64,000 nt of DNA from Euglena gracilis. Taxonomy: Eukaryota > Euglenida > Euglenophyceae > Euglenales. The stretch lies in NCBI GenBank assembly GCA_039621445.1, contig CP154955.1, forward strand, positions 34,726,640 to 34,790,639. Reading direction: 5' to 3'. How positions within the stretch are numbered: position 1 is the first letter of the stretch; each line of letters begins with the position of its first letter. The translations under genes and the position numbers were made by a program. The notes under the pieces were generated by a model. The model was not told the DNA's origin, did no database searches, and worked only from the letters and a program-made list of their open reading frames with translations. This document shows positions 11,736 through 22,505 of this stretch, piece after piece.

Positions 11736-14332
11736 TCACTCTGCAGCAGGCGCAATTGCTGGTGTTTCTTCGGTCCCCGCACTTGGGGCCCTGGAGAACA
11801 GTGAGCTGGCAAGCTTTGTCATGGTGGACATCACCTCAGGGTCATTCATGTATTACCACCAGATTCCTGTATGGCAACCCCCCCCCACAAATGCGACAAA
11901 GTACCCTCACCCCCTACACACCCGGGCTCCTTCAGGCCCCCAATTAGTCAATTAGGGGGGGGAATTGGGGGTACCCCACCCAAAGGATTTCGATGTCATT
12001 TTGTACCTGCCAAAGGAGCCAATGGCTTTTCTTTCAAAGCCGGTCAACAATTTATGCCAAATTTCCATTTCAAACCCCATCTGAAAAAAAAACAATCCCT
12101 CCAAATGATCTGTTTTTCCAAAATAATGCCAACCCATGCCCGAGGGTGTTTGGTTTTGTTTGTTTTTTTTTGCAAATCGCCTCCTTGCCAGATTTAATGT
12201 GGACTAAAGAGTCAGGATGGGGGCTCGAGGAGCCTCACCCCTGATTTTTGACCTCTGCCAAAATGTTCAATTTTTTGTGCACGGTTGGATTGGTCATGAC
12301 TTTCTTTTCCTTTTCCGGCACATTTCAAAGTTTTCGAAAAAGACGTTTTTGGAGGTTTTCTGAGCTTTTCGACTTGCCGGAATTGGCTGGCTAAAATCCC
12401 ATCCCTGACCCTGAAGTTTCAGTGAAACAAATTCGGTGAAACAATTTCGGTGTTAGACGTTTGGCAAACCAGTCCCAATTCTACAACCAAAGCACGTCGC
12501 ATTCGAGAGCAGCTTCCATTCTACCCTCAAGGCTGGCTTCATTGAGGGAAAATGGGTGCTGTTTCATTGTTTGACCACTGAAATTTTTCCAAGGTGGAAA
12601 TTAATGATTCCCTGCCTGACATCAGTTTGAAAGTAAAACCAAAAAAATGTGCTTTGACAAAGGTTAAGGGCTGACTGGTGCCTTGTTGTTGTTGCAGTGC
12701 ACCCCAGACTTTCCCGACTCTGGGCCAAAATGTATTTCTCACTGAACTGGCCTAGAAACTGCAACTTAAATGAAACCCAAAAGGCCACTTTGGTTTTCAA
12801 AAAAGAACATCAAAAACTAAACTTCACATTTGAAAAAACTGTCAAAATTCAATGGGTGTCCTTCCACACCAATTTCTTTTCCACGCCAAGAGCAGTTTAT
12901 TGCCCTTAAAAGTAAGTTTAATTTTGGGATTAAATTGAGACGGATATTGATTGGGCACAAACAGGAAACTGTTTTCAACATGGCCATGGGTCCACTTGTC
13001 TTGACATCCTCCATAATCGCATGGAACTTTGGATTATCCTTAATCTCAGGCATGTGCTGCAGAGACTCCAGCTGCTCACGCTTGATGTCACCAAACGGTG
13101 TATTCACAACCTCTGGAATACTTCCATCGGCTGGTTGCTGGGCTGCGAGGTTGGCAAACATCTGCGAGAAGTCAGGAAGGCCGCCTTGCAAGCCACCCTG
13201 GCCCAGGTTAGATGCAATCTGGTTCACCATGTCGGCAAACTGAGGCTGCTTCATCACATTCTGTGCCATTGCCATAAATTCAGGGTTGTTGAGAATGCCC
13301 GAGAGGTTGGAGAAGTCGAAGGGGTTTGCAGCAGCGGCTTCGCTCTCGCGGAGCTTCTCTTCAGCAGCCTTCAAATCAGCACGGTAGCAGGGGTCTTTTT
13401 AAGACTGGGGGGGATGGGGTCGGCACCCACCCACCCACCCCCTGGGGTGGGGCCCCGGGGGAGGGGGGGGTTCCGGGGCATCCACCTACTTTTGCGCAAA
13501 AATGGCCAAAAATTGTTAAAATAGCACCATTTTCAAAATATTCGGCACCTTCGGCGCCGAATATTAATAATAAATTACATACCCACCAGCCCCTACCCCC
13601 CCCCCGGGGAAGGGGTTCCAAGGCTAAAAAAAAAACCCCTGCACGGTAGCCCTCGTTCTGAGGATCAAGCTCGACAGCCCGAGCATACTTCTCAACTGCT
13701 TTGGCATAGCTGCCCTCATAGAAGAGTGCAGTTCCGAGGCGGGAGTAGGCCTTGCTGTAGCTGGGATCAATGCGCAGAGAGGCCTCGCAATCAGCTATGG
13801 CCTTCTTGTAATCTTTCAAATGAGTGTACGCAGCTGCCCGATTTGCAAAGTAGATGGCAGAGTTCCCATCCAGCTCAATGGCTTTTGAATAGTAGTTCAC
13901 AGCTTCCTGATACTGTCCACTCACCATTTTCTGATTTCCGTGTGTCTTCAATTGATCAGCAGAGAGGCCTTCATACGGGTTATTTCGGGTGTTGAACTTC
14001 TGCTTCGCCTTTTCATACCGCTCGAAATATGCTGGAGAGCCTTCCTCCACCCCCTGGAAGTAGCCCTTCTGCTTAAGAATTCCAATAAATTCTTGAAGTT
14101 TCTGCTCCTTCACAGCATCAGAGTCACCGCTTTTTGCAACAATTGCAGTGACTGCCTCTTCCAGGTCCAATCCAACATCGTACAGATTTTTGCATTCAGC
14201 ATCATCAAGCTTAACTTCGAAATGCTCGCTCAGACACTGCACCGCAACATCCAACTCCTCATCGCTTCCCTGCCTTTTGAGCCACTTCAAGATGGCGTAC
14301 GCCACCTGCTTCTGAGCCAAACTGCCAGGCAT
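11736..14332 (-). CDS. SGT: SGT-type TPR co-chaperone (small glutamine-rich TPR protein), complete
   Basis: Three minus-strand exons, 14332-13645, 13382-12975 and 11854-11736 (stop included), make a 404-residue protein in one frame. Residues 1-45 (AYAILKWLKRQGSDEE...) look like the SGTA homodimerisation domain. Three TPR motifs follow at about residues 130-235 (GNQKMVSGQYQEAVNYY, AIYFANRAAAYTHLKDY, AYSRLGTALFYEGSYAKAVE). After these come an NNPEFMAMAQNVMKQPQF segment typical of SGT/STI1 proteins and a second STI1-like end (MLKYMNDPEVMSTMTKLA). The family binds Hsp70/Hsp90 tails through the TPRs and handles hydrophobic clients in the cytosol. Both introns are nonconventional. The ATG immediately follows TTTTTTTCCAG, a likely spliced-leader acceptor. 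The gene symbol is by family; human SGTA is shorter (313 aa). Confidence 0.9.
11855..12974 (-). other. Nonconventional intron 2 of the SGT gene
   Basis: On the minus strand the intron starts at 12974 with AAA then CAG (12971-12969, +4 to +6). It ends at 11855, with CTG (11862-11860) at -8 to -6. The 5' arm CAGTTTCCTG (12971-12962) pairs with the 3' arm CAGGAATCTG (11869-11860) in 9 of 10 positions. The join gives MLK|YMNDPEVM, the expected STI1-domain sequence, in frame. The GT at 12969 would give MLKT and no continuation. Confidence 0.85.
13383..13644 (-). other. Nonconventional intron 1 of the SGT gene, a recent insertion
   Basis: The 262-base intron starts on the minus strand with GTG then CAG (13641-13639) and ends CTG (13390-13388) then CTACC. 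Splicing restores GYR|ADLKAAEE. It consists of a 254-bp inverted-repeat element plus one copy of its 8-bp target duplication. No GT-AG pair restores the frame: the only nearby AG gives a stop codon. Confidence 0.92.
13388..13641. mobile_element. CAG...CTG element with TSD CACGGTAG, acting as an intron
   Basis: Plus-strand ends are CAGGGGTCTTTTTAAG and TAAAAAAAAAACCCCTG. CACGGTAG occurs at 13380-13387 and 13642-13649, inside SGT coding sequence. The interior is G/C-run-rich with a small inverted repeat around 13555 (ggcaccttcggcgcc). It has no coding capacity. Confidence 0.92.
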
Positions 14333-14409
14333 CTGGAAAAAAATTAATTAGGACAGCGAGTATCCTAACACTTATTTCCACACCACTCAAAGAAAAAAAC
14401 ACCACTCAA

Positions 14410-14435
14410 AGAAGTGTGTGTGTGTGTGTGTGTGG
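14410..14435. repeat. (GT)n microsatellite
   Basis: About eleven GT units lie between the SGT start and the retrotransposon remnant. Confidence 0.9.
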
Positions 14436-14439
14436 ATGA

Positions 14440-15153
14440 CAGGCGTTGTGCTTGGATAACGCACATATCGTGGGCACCTCACGCCAACTGGATGAGGTGG
14501 TTCGCCTCATCCTAGAAAAAGGACCTCCCATTGGCGTAGCCCTCATCTTGAGAAGTGCACATTGTGGGGTCCGGCCTTGGAACACACAGTGGAACACACT
14601 TGCGGCGCAAGCTTGGGCTTGCACCGGATCCCCATCACCCCCTACATTCCCGGGTCTGGCATCAAGTTGTTGGGTGTGCCGGTCACCCACCCAGAGGATG
14701 GCACCTTTGCAGAACGAGTCTGGTTCGGACGATGCGAAGCAGCGCTGAAGGCGTGCTCTTTGTTGCAAAAGGTGCCATCTTCACACATCCAGTTCACAAT
14801 CCTTCGCATGTGCTTGGATGCATGCAAGGTCAACGACCATCCCTGCTGTAATGGTCCTTGGGAGCGCCTGTGGTGACCCCCACCGATGGAATGTTAGGAT
14901 GCCCATGGTGCCACAACCCCCTTGTTTTGGTGCACGAGGCCACCATCTCGTTTGTTGCCACCGAAACAACATTGTTCGGCGACACGGGGCGGTGCATTCC
15001 AGCTCGAAGAGAGAGTGCTCCTGGTGGATCGCGACCAGGCGATGTATTTGTGATTAGGTACGACGCCAATGCTCCGGCTACCATCGACGTGACAGTCTGC
15101 CACCCCCTAGCACCTTCTCGAACGCAACCGGGGACGGAAGACCTTGATAAGTA
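14440..15153 (+). pseudogene. Non-LTR retrotransposon reverse-transcriptase remnant
   Basis: Three frames in succession carry parts of one LINE-type ORF2 downstream of the catalytic centre. They are AHIVGTSRQLDEVVRLILEK (from 14455), IKLLGVPVTHPEDGTFAERV with CEAALKACSLLQK (14655-14770), and RYDANAPATIDVTVCHPLAP (to 15110). The 'GIKLLGVPV' and 'IDVTVCHP' patterns are typical of such elements. At least two frameshifts separate the pieces and the ORF's catalytic block is absent, so it is a dead 5'-truncated copy. It sits upstream of SGT in the opposite orientation. Confidence 0.65.
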
Positions 15154-15159
15154 GAGGAC

Positions 15160-16420
15160 AAAATTAAAAAATGTGGTGCCGGTTGCCAACGAAGGGGATG
15201 GACGTTCGTTCTCTTTGTATTGGATTGCTATGGAGGAATGGGTGACACAATGCTAGCCTTTGTTGGCCAATGCGTCCGTCTGCTCATGGGAGAGGGCTCT
15301 GGCTTCACGCCCGAACCGGCGTTCAAGGAATCACGGCCAATTTCGCCCTAAATACCCATTTTTGAACCTTTTTGAGCATTTTTGACCTCCTGTGGGCGAA
15401 TGGCGATGTCGATTGGCCGATTGAAGTTTTCATGAATGTGATGCCATGTTACCCATCAATTGAAAGGTCTTCTCAAGGGCTTTTGACAGATGGCCACAGG
15501 ATTCAGCAATAATGCACACAGCACTTATTTTCAGCGACCGTGTATTCCAAAATTTGACATCCTGATTTGTGAAATCCCACACCCCAGGTTCCACACGGCA
15601 TATCAATCGAAAGCTCTCCCCATGAGCTTTCATTTGGTACCCTCAGAATTCAGCCACACTGTGGAGGTTCGGCAGCCACCCCCCCCCTTGGTGGTCGGAC
15701 CCCCTCGGCACGACAAAATGGGGACCCCCCCTAGTGCCGAGGGTCCTCGTCAGACATGCCGAACCTCCTGCACAGCGCCCTGAAAAACGCCGATCGCATG
15801 TTCCGACCCTTTTCGCAAATTCCAAAATCCACTGTTCACCTGCCATGTTGCCCCTTGATCGATCCCTTCTCGAGGGCTTTCAGCAAATGGCCTTTGATTT
15901 CAGCCGTGCTGTATGGTATTCTATTTCAGAAGTTCCCCAAAAATGACCAAATGGAAATTGTTGCACAAAATACCCCAATTTCTGGCCAAATACCTCCCAA
16001 AAAACTGCTCAGGTATGATTGACATGATTGCCACATCTCTAAAAACCATTTTTGGACACTTTTGGCACTTTTTATTTTGGGTCCCCAGGACGTCGTCTTC
16101 CTGCGGGTGTGAAGCCAGAGCCCCAATGCACGGTTTCAAAGAAAAAATGCCCGTAAGGTTTTGCACAAAAAAAAATTGAATGCATGTTGTCAATCATTTT
16201 TGGCAACTTGTAGTTCATTTCCGCCAATGACTGCCTTCCACAAAAAAAAATGAAAAGAGTCATAAAATAGCATTTTTTTGCATTTGGGGGATCTTTTTGA
16301 ACATTTTTGGCAATTTTTGAACTTAGTGGGATTTGAAGTATGGTTTGGGTGTTTCATTGAGAAGGCGGCCCGGACCCCCCCTTCTGGCCAATTGGGGGGG
16401 GGGCAATTAGGGGAGGGTTA
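15160..16420. other. Intergenic stretch with SINE-like repeat units
   Basis: No gene was recognised. Two segments (15488-15560 and 15886-15935) share the pattern 'atggcc...ttcagc...gtattc' with segments at 23512-23630 and 39558-39610. Confidence 0.4.
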
Positions 16421-16784
16421 CCGGGGGGTAGATCTGGCCTGGGGGGGGGGTTGTGGGCCGACCCTAGGGTCGGCCCACGGTCGCCAAAGGTCGCCAAAGG
16501 TCGCTATGGTCGACCCCCCCCCAGGCTGTGGAGTGGGTGGCGACCCTAGAAACCCTTGTGGGCCGACCCTAGGGTCGACTTAGGGTCGGCCCACCCCACG
16601 ACCTCCCCCCCCCCCTACAACCCTAGGGTCGACTTAGGGTCGGCCCACCCCGCGACCTCCCCCCCCCCCCTGCCACCTCAGGGTAGACTTAGGGTCGGCC
16701 CACCCCACGACCTCCCCCCCCCCTCCAAAGAAAAAAAAAGTAAATTTTCCCAAGTGTTCGAGGGCCCCAAAATATCAAAATCCC

Positions 16785-17250
16785 TTGTGTTACCCACCCG
16801 TTTTGGGGGGCAAATCCCTTTTGTTGCCCAACTGATCTGGGGGGCAAATCCCTTTTGTTGCCCAACTGTTCGAGGGAACCAAAATAACAAAATCCCTTGT
16901 GTTACCCACCCGTTTTGGGGGGCAAATCCCTTGTGTTGCCCAATTGATCTGGGGGGCAAATCCCTTTTGTTGCCCAACTGTTCGAGGGCCCCAAATTAAC
17001 AAAATCCCTTGTGTTACCCACCCGTTTTGGGGGGCAAATCCCTTTTGTTGCCCAACTGATCTGGGGGGCAAATCCCTTTTGTTGCCCAACTGTTCGAGGG
17101 CCCCAAAATAACAAAATCCCTTGTGTTACCCACCCGATTTGGGGGGCAAATCCCTTCTGTTGCCCAACTGGTCTGGGGGGCAAATCCCTTTTGTTGCCCA
17201 ACTGTTCGAGGGCCCCAAAATAACAAAATCCCTTGTGTTACCCACCAACC
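16785..17250. repeat. Tandem array A, 112-bp unit, about four copies
   Basis: Each unit has 'cccttgtgttacccacccg', two 'ggggggcaaatcccttttgttgcccaactg' halves and 'ttcgagggccccaaaataac'. Copies start about every 112 bases (16789, 16901, 17013, 17125). Confidence 0.9.
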
Positions 17251-18262
17251 CCTTCTCGGGTGCAAGTCGACCTAACCCTATCCCTTTCATTAACAAAATA
17301 CACCCTTTTATCTGCCAACCCCTTTTATCCGCCAACCCCTTCTCGGGTGCAAGTCGACCTAACCCTATCCCTTTCATTAAGAAAATACACCCCTTTTATC
17401 TACGAACCCCTTCTCGGGTGCAAGTCGACCTAACCCTATCCCTTTCATTGACAAAATACACCCCTTTTATCTGCCAACCCCTTTTATCCGCCAACCCCTT
17501 CTCGGGTGCAAGTCGACCTAACCCTATCCCTTCATTAACAAAATAAACCCCTTTTATCTGCCAACCCCTTCTCGGGTGCAAGTCGACCTAACCCTATCCC
17601 TTTCATTAACAAAATACACCCCTTTTATTCCGCCAACCCCTTTTCGGGTGCAAGTCGACCTAACCCTATCCCTTTCATTAACAAAATAAACCCCTTTTAT
17701 CTGCCAACCCCTTTTATCTGCCAACCCCTTTTCGGGTGCAAGTCGACCTAACCCTATCCCTTTCATTAACAAAATAAACCCCTTTTATCTACCAACCCCT
17801 TCTCGGGTGCAAGTCGACCTAACCCCATCCCTTTCATTAACAAAATACACCCCTTTTATCTGCCAACCCCTTTTATCCGCCAACCCCTTCTCGGGTGCAA
17901 GTCGACCTAACCCCATCCCTTTCATTAACAAAATACACCCCTTTTATCTGCCAACCCCTTTTATCTGCCAACCCCTTCTCGGGTGCAAGTCGACCTAACC
18001 CTATCCCTTTCATTAACAAAATAAACCCCTTTTATCTGCCAACCCCTTCTCGGGTGCAAGTCGACCTAACCCTATCCCTTTCATTAACAAAATACACCCC
18101 TTTTATTCCGCCAACCCCTTTTCGGGTGCAAGTCGACCTAACCCTATCCTTTTCATTAACAAAATAAACCCCTTTTATCTGCCAACCCCTTTTATCTGCC
18201 AACCCCTTCTCGGGTGCAAGTCGACCTAACCCTATCCCTTTCATTAACAAAATACACCCCTT
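17248..18262. repeat. Tandem array B, 66/88-bp unit, about twelve copies
   Basis: The core unit includes 'tctcgggtgcaagtcgacc', 'taaccctatccctttcatt' and 'aacaaaatacacccctttt'. Some copies carry an extra 22-bp 'ccttttatctgccaacccc' segment, giving 66- and 88-base spacings. Confidence 0.9.
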
Positions 18263-18560
18263 TTATCCGTTTTGGGGAGCAAATCCCTTTTGTTGCCCAA
18301 CTGATCTGGGGGGCAAATCCCTTTTGTTGCCCAACTGTTCGAGGGCCCCAAAATAACAAAATCCCTTGTGTTACCCACCCGTTTTGGGGGGCAAATCCCT
18401 TTTGTTGCCCAACTGATCTTGGGGGCAAATCCCTTTTGTTGCCCAACTGTTCGAGGGCCCCAAAATAACAAAATCCCTTGTGTTACCCACCCGTTTTGGG
18501 GGGCAAATCCCTTGTGTAACGCAACTGATCTGGGGGGCAAATCCCTTTTGCCCAGCTTAG
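18262..18560. repeat. Second block of array A, 112-bp unit, about 2.5 copies
   Basis: The unit is the same as at 16785-17250 and in the same orientation, so array B is bracketed by array A. Confidence 0.9.
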
Positions 18561-18815
18561 GGTTGGGTTGCAGGGGGGGGGGGAGGTCGTGGGGGGGGCC
18601 GACCCTAAGTCGACCCTAGGGTTGTAGGGGGGGGGGGGGTGGGGGGGGGGGCCGCCCCGGGGATCGGCCCACGACCCTAAGTCGACCCTGGGGTCGGCGA
18701 CCCTAGGGTCGGCCCACTAGGGGGGTCTCCCGGACGGCTCCTTGGGCGACCTTTGGCGACCGTGGGCCGACCCTAGGGTCGGCCCACAACCCCCCCCAGG
18801 CCAGATCTACCCCCC

Positions 18816-19100
18816 GACCATGGTCGCCCCTTGGAAGGGGGGGTCGCGGTTATGGGGTGGGGGGGTCGACCATGGTCGCCCCTTGGAAGGGGGGGTCGCG
18901 GTTATGGGGTGGGGGGGTCGACCATGGTCGCCCCTTGGAAGGGGGGGTCGCGGTTTTGGGGTGGGGGGGTCGACCATGGTCGCCCCCTCGGAAGGGGGGG
19001 TCGCGGTTATGGAGTGGGGGTCGACCATGGTCGCCCCCCCCTCGGAAGGGGGGGTTGCGGTTATGGAGTGGGGGTCGACTATGGTCGCCCTCGGTCGACC
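18816..19100. repeat. Tandem repeat of about 58-62 bp, five copies
   Basis: The units begin 'gaccatggtcgcccc' and contain 'ggggggtcgcggtt'. The last two copies are diverged and shorter. Confidence 0.9.
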
Positions 19101-20352
19101 CCCACGACCGAATTCAGCCAAACCTCGGTCCACCCCCACTACCCCCCCCCCGACCGAGGGCGACCGAGAGAGCGACCGTGGGCCGACCATGGTCGAAGCC
19201 CACTCCCCCCCCCCCCCCGCCAGGATATAGCAACCTCCCGTACAATTGGGGCTGTGGTGCGGTCTGATATCTTGGACAAATATGCAAGGGAGTTGACATA
19301 CGAACGGAAAGATAAAACAGGCACAGAACGCACACAAAATTGGCGCCAGCCTTTTCCATTCGTGCTGCCACACAGACCTGTTGCTACTCCGGAGTTGATT
19401 ACAACTCCGTCGCATCAATGCACCACCGAGCCCATCCCAAAAAGCAATCGTCCAGCGAGCCGTGTTGTGCCCCATGGGCTGCGCAAACACCCATGTAATC
19501 CAAAAACAATTAAGAGCAGCAAGTCGGGCCTGGTGGTAGTCCATAGGCGGGGCGACGTTAGGGTTGTTTGTTTGTTTTTTTTGCCCAAAACCGTGTTTTT
19601 TGGCCTCTGTTTTCAAGTCGGAAATGAGCGTTTTTCGACCCCCGGCCCCCCGTTTTGGGCCTTTTGGGTCATTTCTGGGTCAAAAAACTTGAAAATTTTT
19701 GGGAAAAAAAAATTGCCCCAACTGATTTTTTGAGCCTCCTGGACCCAGAAAAACTGTTTTTGAGCCGAAAATGAATGTTTTTCAGCTTGCCCAGGATAGG
19801 CCGGGCCGCCGGCCCGGCTGGGCCGGGCTGGCGGCCGAGCCGCCGGGTCAACCTCGGCCACAAAAGCCCCCCAGGTCATGCGCAAGCATGCAGAAAATGT
19901 GTACCATCCCCCCCCCCCATTATGTACCTCCCCCCGGGAGGCCGAAATTGGGGGGGAGGTACACGATGGGGGGGGGGGGTACCCAGGTCCCATTCCCAGA
20001 CCCGACCGAACAGCCCAAAAGGGGTCATTTTTGGCAACTTTTTGGACCTTCGCAATAAATGGTCAATTTTCAGCACATTTGCCAAATATCACTTTTTGAA
20101 AACGTCCCAAAAACGTCGTTTTTTGGGGCACTTTTTTGGGAAATTCTTTAGAAAAAGTGTTATGACAATGAGCCACCATCCCCCCCCATTGTGTACCTCC
20201 CCCCCCCCAGGGGGTACACAATGGGGGGGGTACATAATGGGGGGGGGGATGGTAAGTCCATGTGCGGTTTGGCACCGCCTTGTCATATTAGGCGTTCCTG
20301 ACACCAGCTTTTGGATAAACCAGCGTCCCTAACCCATTTGTCATGGACAGAA
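19101..20352. other. Intergenic stretch
   Basis: It holds GGCCC-rich sequence at 19796-19850 and two hairpin-forming segments with 'ccattatgtacctcccc' and its inverse (19905-19985, 20175-20255). No gene was recognised. Confidence 0.4.
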
Positions 20353-20480
20353 CCGGCACCAAGGCTGCATATAGGGATATAGGGATATAGGGAGATGTAG
20401 GTTTAGGTATAGGTATAGGTATAGGTTTTTTGACTCCTATATCCCTATAGGTCTGAGATCTTTCTAATGGCCAAAAGAAT

Positions 20481-22505
20481 ATGTTTCTCCCAAGTCGGGC
20501 CAGGAGGAAGAATCGAGGAGTTCATGCTCATTCTGAGCCCAGTGGTACTGTTGGGCGGCTACGATGCAAAATTTGTTATTCAAAGTGGTTTGAGGATGAA
20601 GTGGCCATGAGGGTGGATGAGAATTTGGATGAACCATCTGCCAAAGCTACTGTGAAGTCTTTGGCAACCCCCCACCCCAGGTGTGGTAACAGATTTTTCC
20701 ATGTGAAATACTCGTTGCTTGCTTAGGAAGTCCCAACCTTCGCAAAGTCGAGCATTGACAATTTGGAAAGGCATTTGGTTTTGGAACATGGGGCCGCAGT
20801 GAAGGAAGAGCAAAAAGATGCCAAAGGCATTGATGCCCCCTTTCCCAAAGCAGCAAGTGCAGCTCAAAAGGCTCTGGTGTTCTGCATGAACCCAACCGTT
20901 CCTTTGTGCTTGGTGGACGACCCATTTTTCCGGCAGGCCTTTGGTCATCCATTTGGAAGGAACGGCTTACCCCAAGAAATTTGCTTGATGGCAGAAGGTT
21001 TTTGTCCCCCCCCCGTTTGCACTAGGTCTCCGATCCAAAGTTGAGAGTGCCACTTCTGGGTCCTCAGTTGCGCTTGCCCTTGATGGCTGGACCAAATGGA
21101 GCCACGACAAAATGATCAACTTCGTCATACTATGGAAGGGCAAGGCAATTTTTTGGAACACGTTGCCAGCGAAATATGGGAAATCGGCAAGCACCACGTT
21201 CCCACTTGTCAAAAACGACATAGAGCGGATCAAAACCAGGTTTTATTTCCGAAAAGAAGAAGCACTTTTGACATAAAAAATCTGCCGTAGGTTCAAAGTG
21301 ACAGTGGTTGCTGACAACGAAAATGCCAGCAAGAGCCTATTTGAAGAAGGTGAAAAGCCACTGAAGTATGTTTTCTTTGGGGGGGCACACTTTCCCTTCA
21401 TTGGGGTGAAACCCGATGGAACACAAAGTGCTGTGCCATGCAAAGGGTTGTGGACTTGCATGTGGCTGGAAAAATTTGGGCTGGCTGGAAACGAGATGCT
21501 GCGAAAAGTTGATTTTGACCCCAAAATTTGCCTTGCCTTTGGGGGGGGTCCAGGGCTGGAAAAGGGCTGTCTAGTATTTGTAAATCTTCTTAACCTACGC
21601 CCTGGTCATGTGCCATGGGATTGAGCTGGACCCCGCGCCCCGACGTGCGTCCGTTACCTACGCCCTGTATGTGACCCAGCCCAGAATGCATATCTTTTGA
21701 ATGCAGAAGAGGTTCGCAGCATGCAACTCGTACTTCCTTTCCAACACCCTGAGCATGGATCCTTTCCATGATGCCATTGTTTGCGCAGCTGACCCACTTT
21801 ATATTGGCAAAGTCAACTCCACGTGGCTCAAGAATTGGCCAAATTTGCCATCTTTCGTTGCAACTATCGAGCGCACTTTCAATGTGCAAAAATTTTTGGA
21901 GACACCGCTGCGGAATGCATTGCACGAAACAGTTGTGCAAGCGGCACTATTCGTAAAATCCAATTTGCTGAACTTCGGGGATGACAATCTTATCCCAGCA
22001 TCCCTTCGTGAGCCCAAGAAATTTTCTAACCCCCCCCCCAAATATAAACCCCCCCGGTTTTATATTTGGGCGGAAATTTCAAGACCCCGAGGGGGGGTTT
22101 TATATTTTGGGGGGGGTTTATATTCGGTCGGAAAAATCAACTTCCCGGCGGGCTCCGGTGGTCACTTTTTTGGTCCAAAATCACAAATACGCCCTCCCTT
22201 GGGGGTCCAAAAACTTCATTTTTCGGGCGAAGGAGCAATTTTGACATTTTTTGGTAAAAATTGTTCCCAAATCTGCCAAAAAATCACAATTTCGGGAGAG
22301 AATTGTCGAAAATTTTTCCTTCCGGCGCTTCGCGCCGGAGGGGGGGGGTTATATTTGGGCGGGATTTCAAGGTCCTCAGGGGGGGTTTATATTTGGGGGG
22401 GGTTTGTATTTGGGGGGGTTTATATTTGGGGGGGTTTACCATGAGGACATTTTGTTGGAAAATGAATCCCAAGGTGATCCTGACCTTTTCGATGATCTTG
22501 TGTCA
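20481..22505 (+). pseudogene. hAT transposase, broken
   Basis: In order: a CKICYSKWF...NLERHLVLEHG segment resembling a BED-type zinc finger (20565-20795), VALALDGWTKWSHDKMINFV (from about 21070) as at the start of the hAT catalytic domain, VTVVADNENASKSLFE (21297-21340) corresponding to the second-aspartate region, and MQKRFAACNSYFLSNTLS to IPASLREPKK (21701-22020). It ends with NESQGDPDLFDDLVSKFW (22465-22518). A stop at 20724, frame changes, and an unrelated element at about 22027-22440 break the frame. It is therefore inactive. Confidence 0.75.
22027..22441. mobile_element. TTAA-type short element, copy 1, nested in the hAT transposase
   Basis: The ends are 'ctaaccccccccc/caaatataaac' and 'tttatatttgggggggttta', an inverted repeat. 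Removing it rejoins SLREPKK to the NESQGDPDLFDDLV part of the transposase. The sequence is nearly identical to 26390-26810, including an internal 'ccggcgcttcgcgccgg' hairpin, so both copies are recent. Confidence 0.75.

Larger units (their letters stand above)
16424..18815. repeat. Inverted-repeat-bounded block containing two interleaved tandem arrays
   Basis: A 65-bp arm at 16424-16490 (from 'ggggggtagatctggcc') recurs as its reverse complement at 18750-18815. A second, inner pair ('ccctagggtcgacttagggtcgg') lies at 16560-16730 and 18560-18680. Between the arms lie arrays A, B and A again. No ORF is considered real: the 112-base unit is not a multiple of three and open frames occur on both strands. 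Confidence 0.85.

Noticed and set aside
13382-13645. A GT-AG intron in SGT at this place
   Set aside because: The only AG near the 3' side (AAAAAG) leads to a stop codon after joining, and the GT-containing donors do not restore ADLKAAEE.
17248-18262. Interstitial telomere
   Set aside because: 'cctaaccctatccc' occurs once per 66/88-bp unit and is not a run of CCCTAA.
16785-18560. CRISPR-like array
   Set aside because: Whole units are repeated without unique spacers, the unit is too long, and the genome is eukaryotic.
16678-18619. Overlapping open frames of 60-140 codons on both strands in the tandem arrays
   Set aside because: They follow from repeat units without stops. The 112-base unit shifts frame at each copy and the same peptides appear on both strands.
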